Shown here one piece after another: positions 1 through 6,642 of a stretch of 64,000 bases of DNA. The notes under the pieces were generated by a model. It saw only the letters and a list, made by a program, of their open reading frames with translations. It did not search any database and was not told the origin of the DNA. A program made the translations under genes and the position numbers. Position 1 is the first letter of the stretch, and every line of letters begins with the position of its first letter. Origin of the DNA: an uncultured SAR116 cluster alpha proteobacterium (lineage in GTDB: Bacteria > Pseudomonadota > Alphaproteobacteria > Puniceispirillales > Marisalimonadaceae); contig CACNRW010000012.1 of the NCBI GenBank assembly GCA_902622875.1, positions 1 to 64,000 on the forward strand. The letters run 5' to 3'.

Positions 1-1211
1 AGATGGCTCTTAATAAGATTTGTATCAGATATGTGTGACGTTATGAATGATAAAAGCCATAAACCCAGTGGTTCAGACTGTATCCAAAAAAACCAAATTA
101 AAAATGCTCCTATTATGGATCCAAAGTTATTGCCAGATCCACCAACAATTACCATGATCCAAATTAAAAAAGTATACCTTAAAGGTTGATAAGAAACAGG
201 TGTAAACTGTCCGTCGAGTGTCGTTAACATTGCTCCTGCAATTCCAACTATAGCAGATCCAATTATAAAAACTTGCAAATGCCTTTTCTTAATATCTTTT
301 CCCATAGCATTAGCTGAAACCTCATTATCCCTTATGGCCCTCATCATTCTACCCCATGGGGACTTAACAGCTATTTGAAGCAAGTATAAAATTACTAATA
401 ATACTAAAAGGAATAAAACAGAGTATGATAATTTAACTATAATTGAAGAAACTTCTGGAAGTGGAATCTTTAATATATTTGCAGTTTCTAACACCCATTC
501 TCTTGATTGTAATTCAATTTCGTAAGGAACAGGTCTTGGTAATCCGTTAACATTTTTAACCCCTCTTGATAACCAATCTTCATTTTTTAAAATATAAATA
601 ATAATCTCTGAGATACCAAGAGTTGCTATTGCTAGATAGTCTGATCTCAACCCAAGAGATATTTTACCAATTATAAAAGCAGCAAAAGCTGCTAACAATC
701 CTCCTACAGGCCAAGATATGATTACAGGAAGATTAAATCCACCTAAGTAACCTGTTTTTGCAGGTTCAATGGATTCTATTTGTTCTATTGGAGAGTCAAC
801 CATGAACCTCATTATAAAGTAACCTACAAATATTATTAAAAAAGAAATTAAGTATTTTATTCTTTTGTTAAAATTAACCCTTTTGAACATAAATACTGAA
901 AAAATAATTGATAAAACAAATATCATCAAACCAATTACTATAAAGTTTCCTCCTGTTTCCCATGCATTGCTTGTTGGAGGCATTGAAATGATTATGTTAG
1001 CGAGGCCACCTAATGCAGCAAAGCCCATTACACCAAAGTTGACAATTCCAGCGTTGCCCCACTGAACATTAATGCCAAGGGTCATTATTGAAGATATAAG
1101 GCATAAATTAAATATCGTTAATGCTACGTTCCAGCTTTGAAATATTGCAACTGCAAATAAAATTATTGCCATTAAAAAATATAAAATTTTTATCCGTGAT
1201 CTATTTTTCAT
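1..1211 (-). CDS. livM: Branched-chain amino acid-type ABC permease LivM (partial)
   Basis: Reading the minus strand from an ATG at 1211 gives about 403 codons with no stop before the window edge, so the C-terminus lies outside. The protein is highly hydrophobic, beginning MKNRSRIKILYFLMAII, and carries LivM hallmarks: NVQWGNAGIVNFGVMGFAALGG near the N-terminus (residues about 45-65) and GRMMRAIRDNEVSANAMGKD, the EAA-like loop that contacts the ATPases. LivM is one of two inner-membrane permeases of Liv-type importers for amino acids, amides or urea. It starts 11 bases after the livH stop, so it is the last visible gene of the operon reading from 4946 leftward. The substrate cannot be read from this subunit. 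Confidence 0.93.
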   Translation of the reverse strand, partial: MKNRSRIKILYFLMAIILFAVAIFQSWNVALTIFNLCLISSIMTLGINVQWGNAGIVNFGVMGFAALGGLANIIISMPPTSNAWETGGNFIVIGLMIFVLSIIFSVFMFKRVNFNKRIKYLISFLIIFVGYFIMRFMVDSPIEQIESIEPAKTGYLGGFNLPVIISWPVGGLLAAFAAFIIGKISLGLRSDYLAIATLGISEIIIYILKNEDWLSRGVKNVNGLPRPVPYEIELQSREWVLETANILKIPLPEVSSIIVKLSYSVLFLLVLLVILYLLQIAVKSPWGRMMRAIRDNEVSANAMGKDIKKRHLQVFIIGSAIVGIAGAMLTTLDGQFTPVSYQPLRYTFLIWIMVIVGGSGNNFGSIIGAFLIWFFWIQSEPLGLWLLSFITSHISDTNLIKSH

Positions 1212-1221
1212 ATCTAAAATT

Positions 1222-2232
1222 TTAAATTATTTTACCTTTATAAATTCCTGTTGGTCTTATTAATAAAACTAAAACTAATATTATAAAAGAAATAGCTATT
1301 TTGTAATCGGTTGAGAGTATTTGTAACAATCCATCTGGAACTAAATAATTAGGAAGAAAATAAAAAAATATTTTTTTGTATGCAAATGTTACTATTAATT
1401 CAGAAAATGCTATCACGAACCCGCCTATAATTGCACCTACAGGATTACCAACTCCACCTACGATGGCTGCAGAAAAAATTGGCAGAACTAAATGTAGATA
1501 TGTAAAAGGTTTATAGCTTTTATCAAGGCCATAAAGAGTGCCTGCCACACAAGCTAAGGTTCCAGTTATTATCCACGTGATTAAAACAACCTTTTCAGGA
1601 TTAATTCCAGATAATAAAGCTAATTCCTTATTATCAGAATAAGCTCTCATAGATTTCCCAGTTTTTGTTTTATTTAAAAACCAAAAAAGTAAAACAACTA
1701 AAATAATGCTTAAAACTATTGTTATACCTTGTGTTGTTTTTAATGCTAATCCTTCGCTTAATCCCGTATAGTTTTTAAAGGTTTTTGCCTTTAAAACAAA
1801 TCTTTCGCCATCAAAGAAATTTTTATCACCAGGTCCTATTATGAACCTAATTAATCCACCTGTAAAAAACATTACACCAATAGAAACAATTAAATTAATT
1901 ACACTCTTTGAGTTTTGTCGTCGATAAAATTTAAAAATTATTTTATCCACCAATATGCAATAAAAAATTGTAATTATAATTGCAAATGGCAAAACTATAA
2001 TCGCTGTTGGCAAGGGATTTAAGTTTATTTCAAGACTTAGAAATAACCAGCATAAAAGGATTGAAGTCATAGCGCCAAATGACATGAATTCACCATGTGC
2101 AAAATTAGAAAATCTGAGAACGCTATAAACTATTGTTATGCCTAAGGCACCGAGCGCTAGTTGACTACCATAAGTTAGACCAGGTATTAGTATATAATTT
2201 GATATTAATGTAATTCCATTTAGAAAATCCAT
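1222..2232 (-). CDS. livH: Branched-chain amino acid-type ABC permease LivH
   Basis: This is a 336-residue membrane protein of LivH type. The segment YGSQLALGALGITIVYSVLRF followed by SNFAHGEFMSFGA is the standard N-terminal LivH signature. GKSMRAYSDNKELALLSGIN is the cytoplasmic coupling loop, and IVGGVGNPVGAIIGGFVIAF is the conserved late segment. It pairs with LivM to form the translocation path driven by LivG and LivF. The gene lies 6 bases from livF and 11 from livM on the same strand, so all are probably cotranscribed. Length and motif order are normal for the family. Confidence 0.95.
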   Translation of the reverse strand: MDFLNGITLISNYILIPGLTYGSQLALGALGITIVYSVLRFSNFAHGEFMSFGAMTSILLCWLFLSLEINLNPLPTAIIVLPFAIIITIFYCILVDKIIFKFYRRQNSKSVINLIVSIGVMFFTGGLIRFIIGPGDKNFFDGERFVLKAKTFKNYTGLSEGLALKTTQGITIVLSIILVVLLFWFLNKTKTGKSMRAYSDNKELALLSGINPEKVVLITWIITGTLACVAGTLYGLDKSYKPFTYLHLVLPIFSAAIVGGVGNPVGAIIGGFVIAFSELIVTFAYKKIFFYFLPNYLVPDGLLQILSTDYKIAISFIILVLVLLIRPTGIYKGKII

Positions 2233-2238
2233 CGAAAT

Positions 2239-2943
2239 CTAACCTCCTAAAAAAGCTTGTCGAACTTCTTTGTTTTCTAAAAGTGAATTTCCAGTATCTG
2301 TAAAAAGGTTTTTTCCTTGATTTAAAACAAAACCCAAATCAGAAATTTTTAAGGCTTGCTTTGCATTTTGTTCAACCATTAAAACTGCAGTTCCTTGATT
2401 AGCTATTTCGGTAACTTTGTTAAATAATCCTTCCATAATAATTGGAGAAACCCCAGCTGAGGGTTCATCCAACATTAATACTTTAGGTTTGGTCATTAAA
2501 GCTCTTCCTACTGCAACTTGTTGTCTTTGACCACCAGATAATTCACCGGCTAACTGATATTGTTTTTCTTTTAAAACAGGAAAGAGTTCATAAATATATT
2601 CTAGCATTTTTTTACAATCATGTTGTTCAACAAATGCACCCATTTCCAAGTTTTCTTCAACTGTTAATGAAGGAAATATATTGTTAGTTTGTGGAACGAA
2701 ACCCATTCCTTTTAGAACTCGTTGCTGAGGCGGTATATTAGTTATGTCTTCACCGTCTAAAATAATCTTTCCTTGTTTTATGGGTAATAGTCCAAATAAT
2801 GCTTTCATAGCTGTTGATTTTCCTGCACCATTAGGACCGACTATTGACGATATCTCTCCTTCATTAACCCCGACATCGCAGTTAAAAAGAATATCAACCG
2901 ATCCATACCCACAAGTTATATTTTCTCCAAATAGTAAGTACAT
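2239..2943 (-). CDS. livF: ABC transporter ATPase LivF
   Basis: This 234-residue ABC ATPase has Walker A GPNGAGKST (residues about 37-45), the signature LSGGQRQQVAVGRAL, Walker B KVLMLDEPSAGVSP and the switch His in VLMVEQNAK. The VEQNAKQALKISD ending and short length are typical of LivF rather than LivG. It would energise the LivHM permease together with LivG. The ATG at 2943 has no convincing Shine-Dalgarno, but the preceding gene ends only 18 bases upstream, which allows translation by reinitiation. Confidence 0.95.
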   Translation of the reverse strand: MYLLFGENITCGYGSVDILFNCDVGVNEGEISSIVGPNGAGKSTAMKALFGLLPIKQGKIILDGEDITNIPPQQRVLKGMGFVPQTNNIFPSLTVEENLEMGAFVEQHDCKKMLEYIYELFPVLKEKQYQLAGELSGGQRQQVAVGRALMTKPKVLMLDEPSAGVSPIIMEGLFNKVTEIANQGTAVLMVEQNAKQALKISDLGFVLNQGKNLFTDTGNSLLENKEVRQAFLGG

Positions 2944-2961
2944 AGCTTAAATATTATTCAT

Positions 2962-3717
2962 TTAATTTTTACCTAGATAAACTTCTATAACTTCTTCATT
3001 TTTTCGTATTTTTGATATTTCATCTGTCATTAAGATGGATCCTTCAGCCATTACAATAACTGGGTTACATAATCTACTTATAAAATCTATATCATGTTCA
3101 ATCATGCAAAAAGTATAATTTAACTCCTTGTTAAGTCTTAATATGGCGTCGCCAATTGTGTTTAACAAAGTACGATTTACGCCGGCGCCTACTTCATCAA
3201 GGAGAACTATTTTTGGTCTTACCATCATTGTTCTTCCTAACTCTAATAATTTTTTTTGTCCTCCAGAAAGATTGCCAGCATATTCATTTGCAATATGTTT
3301 TAATTGTAAAAAATCTAAAACATCATTTGTTTTTTCCAAAATCTTTTGTTCTTCTTGTTTTATTTTATTTTGTCTGAACCATGTATTTATTATTGATTCA
3401 CCTATTTGATTAGGTGGTACCATCATCAAATTATCTCTAACTGTTAGAGATGCAAATTCATGAGCTATCTGAAAGGTTCTAAGTATACCAAGGTTAAAAA
3501 GTTGATGAGGTTCATAACTAGTTATATCTATATTTTCAAGTTTTATGCTTCCTGAATCAGGTTTAATAGAACCATTAATAATATTAAATAAAGTTGTTTT
3601 TCCAGCTCCATTAGGACCAATAAGTGCTGTAACTGTAGATTTTTCAATGCTTAATGAAACATTGTTTATGGCTTGTATACCACCAAAACTTTTGTAAAGA
3701 TTATTTATCGAAAGCAT
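2962..3717 (-). CDS. livG: ABC transporter ATPase LivG
   Basis: This 251-residue ABC ATPase has Walker A GPNGAGKTTLF, LRTFQIAHEFASLTVRDNL (the Q-loop region typical of LivG), the signature LSGGQKKLLELGR, Walker B KIVLLDEVGAGV and the switch region CMIEHDIDFISRLC. The last motif and the length separate it from LivF. One variation is ELGRTMMVRPKIVLLDEVGAGVN, where the usual DEPAAGLN is changed to DEVGAGVN; the catalytic Glu is kept. It lies downstream of the binding-protein gene, separated from it by a 13-bp hairpin (3733-3761). Confidence 0.94.
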   Translation of the reverse strand: MLSINNLYKSFGGIQAINNVSLSIEKSTVTALIGPNGAGKTTLFNIINGSIKPDSGSIKLENIDITSYEPHQLFNLGILRTFQIAHEFASLTVRDNLMMVPPNQIGESIINTWFRQNKIKQEEQKILEKTNDVLDFLQLKHIANEYAGNLSGGQKKLLELGRTMMVRPKIVLLDEVGAGVNRTLLNTIGDAILRLNKELNYTFCMIEHDIDFISRLCNPVIVMAEGSILMTDEISKIRKNEEVIEVYLGKN

Positions 3718-3732
3718 ATATATAACCAGAAT

Positions 3733-3761
3733 AAAGGCTTAAGATTGTATCTTAAGCCTTT
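3733..3761 (-). terminator. Intercistronic hairpin after the binding-protein gene
   Basis: A perfect 13-bp inverted repeat (arms 3733-3745 and 3749-3761, loop 3746-3748) lies directly after the binding-protein stop at 3768 and before livG. On the minus transcript the stem is followed by only three T's and then mixed sequence, so it looks like a leaky terminator or an mRNA 3'-end stabiliser. It may allow more binding protein than membrane subunits to be made; that role is an inference. Confidence 0.72.
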
Positions 3762-3767
3762 TTAACT

Positions 3768-4946
3768 TTATCTATAACTTACTTTGTTAGTTTTCTCATT
3801 ATCAATAAGGATTTCAGCAAAGCTTCCAGATGACTCGCCTGATCCAACAAGCTCTAGTGCAGTTGCTCCAACATAGTCTATTTCCTTACCTGCTTTAATT
3901 AATTTTAATGCTTTTCCAAGCTCACCAGGATATATTTTTTCCCCAGGTGCATTAGCTACATCCATAACACTCTTTTTAAAAGTATTACTTAGTGTAGATT
4001 TAGACTTTTCCATTGCTAACATAATTAAAGCTGCAGAATCGTATGATTCTGGCCCATAAGGCCCAGATTCAAAACCTGCTTTTTTTGCCAGCTCAGAATA
4101 TTTCGCAGCACCAGGACTGTCTGTTCCAGGAACTGATCCTATTGACCCATTAAGGTCTGGACCAATGGCTTTTGGTAATGAATCACCAATCATACCATCT
4201 GGTAAAAAGAATTTATCAAAAGCACCATTATCTAGAGATGTTTGAATTATTCCTTTTCCTCCTTGATCTAAATAACCTGCTACAATTAGGATGTCACCCC
4301 CTGCTTGTGCTAATGCAGCAACCTCTGCACTGTAGTCAGCTTTACCATCTTCATGAGCTGCTGTTACAGTAATTTTACCGCCTCTTGAGATAAAGTTTTT
4401 TTGAATACTTGCTGCCAAGCCTTTTCCATAATCATTGTTAGTATGTGACAAAGCAGCAGATTTAAAACCTTTTTCTATTAATAAATCAGCTATTACTTCG
4501 CCTTGTCTAGCATCGGATGGTGCGGTTCTAAAGAAAAGTCCGTTATCAGGTTCAGTTGATAAAGCAGGTGAAGTTGCTGAAGGAGATATCATAACTATAC
4601 CATTAGGCATTGCTACATTTTTTAAAACTGCTGTAGTAACTCCAGAGCAATCCGCGCCCATTATGGCACTGACTTTATCAGAAGTTATTAATCTTTCTGC
4701 TGCAGCTTGAGCCGCTGCTGCGTCAACACATGTAGAGTCTGCTCTAACACCTTCAATTTTACCATGCATAAAATTACCTGAATTATTTACTTCTTCAATA
4801 GCTAATTCAGCACTTTTGGCCATCACAGGTGCTAAAGATTCAATAGGACCTGTAAATCCTAAAATAATTCCAATTTTCACATTTTTTGCAAATGCTGGAA
4901 AAATAAGGAAAATTGATAGTATTAACGAAATTAGAATTTTTTTCAT
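3768..4946 (-). CDS. Periplasmic amino acid/amide-binding protein of Liv-type ABC importer
   Basis: The gene encodes about 392 residues from the ATG at 4946, chosen because a strong AAAGGGG Shine-Dalgarno precedes it and a signal peptide follows at once (MKKILISLILSIFLIFPAFA). The mature part is a type-1 periplasmic binding protein of the LivJ family: KIGIILGFTGPIESLAPVMA, VSAIMGADCSGVTTAVL, DNGLFFRTAPSDARQGEVIA and YGPESYDSAALIMLAME. It captures substrate for LivHMGF. Being divergent from the sarcosine oxidase genes, it may bind sarcosine or a related methylated amine, but Liv-type proteins also bind branched-chain amino acids, urea and amides, so the ligand is open. Confidence 0.92.
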   Translation of the reverse strand: MKKILISLILSIFLIFPAFAKNVKIGIILGFTGPIESLAPVMAKSAELAIEEVNNSGNFMHGKIEGVRADSTCVDAAAAQAAAERLITSDKVSAIMGADCSGVTTAVLKNVAMPNGIVMISPSATSPALSTEPDNGLFFRTAPSDARQGEVIADLLIEKGFKSAALSHTNNDYGKGLAASIQKNFISRGGKITVTAAHEDGKADYSAEVAALAQAGGDILIVAGYLDQGGKGIIQTSLDNGAFDKFFLPDGMIGDSLPKAIGPDLNGSIGSVPGTDSPGAAKYSELAKKAGFESGPYGPESYDSAALIMLAMEKSKSTLSNTFKKSVMDVANAPGEKIYPGELGKALKLIKAGKEIDYVGATALELVGSGESSGSFAEILIDNEKTNKVSYR

Positions 4947-5089
4947 AAACGTTTCCCCTTTTGTTTTATAAATACATTTAATTTTATAAAGAAATAATAT
5001 TATTAAGCGAATCAAATTTTAAGTTGTTATGCAAAATAACCTTTAGTAGATTAATTATAGATTTACCAAAAAGAAAAGATATTTTCCAT

Positions 5090-6340
5090 ATGTATTACAA
5101 TGTTTTTAAAATATTAAAAGAAGGTTTAAATGACAATAAAGGATGGAAAAAAACATGGAAAAACCCCGAGATAAAGAAAAAATATGATGTGATTATTATT
5201 GGTGGTGGTGGACACGGACTGGCAACAGCTTTTTACTTAGCTAAAGAATTCAAAATAAAAAATATAGCAGTGCTTGAAAAAAACTGGATTGGTGGAGGCA
5301 ACGTTGGACGCAACACGACCATAATTCGATCAAACTATCTACTAAATGAAAATGAAGCCTTTTACGAATTTTCCTTAAAATTATGGGAAACACTTGAAAA
5401 TCAAATTAACTATAATGCAATGGTTAGTCAAAGAGGAGTTTTGAATGTTTTTCATTCTGATGCGCAAAGGGATTCTTTTGTAAGACGAGGTAACTCTATG
5501 ATAATTAATGGAGCAGATGCAGAGCTGTTTGATGTTGATAAAATAAAATCAATTTATCCTTTTTTAGATTATGACAATGCGAGGTTTCCAATTAAGGGAG
5601 GCCTTTTCCAAAAAAGAGGTGGTTCAGTCCGCCATGACGCTGTTGCATGGGGTTACGCTCATGCTGCAGACGAATTAGGTGTTGATATCATACAAAATTG
5701 TGAAGTTACAGGGTTCAAAATCAAATCTGGAACCTGCATTGGTGTAGAGACTAATAAGGGTGATATTTTAGCTAATAAAATTGGTTGTGCTGTAGCTGGA
5801 TCGTCAAGTGTATTAATGTCTAAAGCTAATATGAACCTTCCATTAGAAAGTCATGTTTTACAAGCATTCGTAAGTGAAAGTTTAAAGCCTTTTATTCCAG
5901 GTGTCATTACTTTTGGAGCAGGGCACTTTTATATATCACAATCTGATAAAGGTGGCTTAGTTTTTGGGGGTGATATTGATGGATATAACTCTTATGCGCA
6001 AAGAGGAGGGATGGATATGTTAGAAGATGTTTGTGAGGGTGGTTTAGCATTAATGCCTACCATAGGTAAGGCTAGACTTTTAAGAATGTGGGGAGGTATT
6101 ATGGATATGAGCATGGATGGTTCTCCAATTATAGATAAAACTCACATTAAAGGATTATATTTGAATGCGGGTTGGTGTTATGGGGGCTTTAAAGCAACCC
6201 CAGCTTCTGGCTGGTGTTTTGCTCATTTACTTGCAAAAGGTGATTCTCATTCATTATCTGAAAACTTTCAATTAGATAGATTTAAAAATGGCTATATGAT
6301 TGACGAAAAAGGTCAAGGAGCCCAACCAAATTTACATTAA
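5090..6340 (+). CDS. soxB: Sarcosine oxidase beta subunit
   Basis: This FAD-dependent subunit of heterotetrameric sarcosine oxidase has about 416 residues from the ATG at 5090, where family similarity begins (MYYNVFKILKEGLNDNKGW); an upstream TTG at 5024 would only add an unrelated stretch. The dinucleotide fold is DVIIIGGGGHGLATAFYLAKE. RNTTIIRSNYL and GGSVRHDAVAWGYAHAA are family motifs, and the His of the second is probably the covalent flavin attachment site. The enzyme oxidises sarcosine to glycine, passing the methyl group to tetrahydrofolate. It heads a tight soxBDAG operon divergent from the ABC importer. Confidence 0.95.
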   Translation: MYYNVFKILKEGLNDNKGWKKTWKNPEIKKKYDVIIIGGGGHGLATAFYLAKEFKIKNIAVLEKNWIGGGNVGRNTTIIRSNYLLNENEAFYEFSLKLWETLENQINYNAMVSQRGVLNVFHSDAQRDSFVRRGNSMIINGADAELFDVDKIKSIYPFLDYDNARFPIKGGLFQKRGGSVRHDAVAWGYAHAADELGVDIIQNCEVTGFKIKSGTCIGVETNKGDILANKIGCAVAGSSSVLMSKANMNLPLESHVLQAFVSESLKPFIPGVITFGAGHFYISQSDKGGLVFGGDIDGYNSYAQRGGMDMLEDVCEGGLALMPTIGKARLLRMWGGIMDMSMDGSPIIDKTHIKGLYLNAGWCYGGFKATPASGWCFAHLLAKGDSHSLSENFQLDRFKNGYMIDEKGQGAQPNLH

Positions 6341-6351
6341 AGTAGAAACTA

Positions 6352-6642
6352 ATGATTATTGATCACCCATTATTAGGTCCAAGGGATGCTAGTGAATTCA
6401 TCTATTTGGGTGATGCGTCACTATTGAACAGACCTAAATGGGATGAAGAAAAATCAGAAAATAATTTTTACAAATACCTCTATCTCAGAGAAAATGTTGC
6501 CGGAATGCATAAAGAACTTTGGTTTCATCAACAAGGAGATAGAAGTTGGCTCGTTATTTCAAGAAATACTGTAACTCACGAAATTTTTAAAGTTGAATTA
6601 GCTACTGAATTTAAAAAAAATATGGGAAAGTCTAATGACTAG
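6352..6642 (+). CDS. soxD: Sarcosine oxidase delta subunit, variant without zinc cysteines
   Basis: This 96-residue protein sits in the canonical delta position between soxB and soxA. GPRDASEFIYLGDASLLNRP and the C-terminal half (KELWFHQQGDRSWLVISRNT) match the SoxD family. Classical delta subunits bind zinc through an N-terminal CPYCG-like motif and further ligands. Here the N-terminus reads MIIDHPLLGPRD and the whole protein has no cysteine. Similar Cys-free delta proteins are, from memory, known in marine alphaproteobacteria. Its 3' end overlaps soxA by 8 bases (ATGACTAG), indicating translational coupling. Confidence 0.9.
   Translation: MIIDHPLLGPRDASEFIYLGDASLLNRPKWDEEKSENNFYKYLYLRENVAGMHKELWFHQQGDRSWLVISRNTVTHEIFKVELATEFKKNMGKSND

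Noticed and set aside
865-1065. Frame on the plus strand opposite livM
   Set aside because: It lies entirely antisense to a well-supported permease gene, begins inside it and has no ribosome-binding site or family match.
3733-3761. Complete rho-independent terminator ending the binding-protein transcript
   Set aside because: The stem is not followed by a long T run on the minus strand and livGFHM must still be expressed, so full termination is unlikely.
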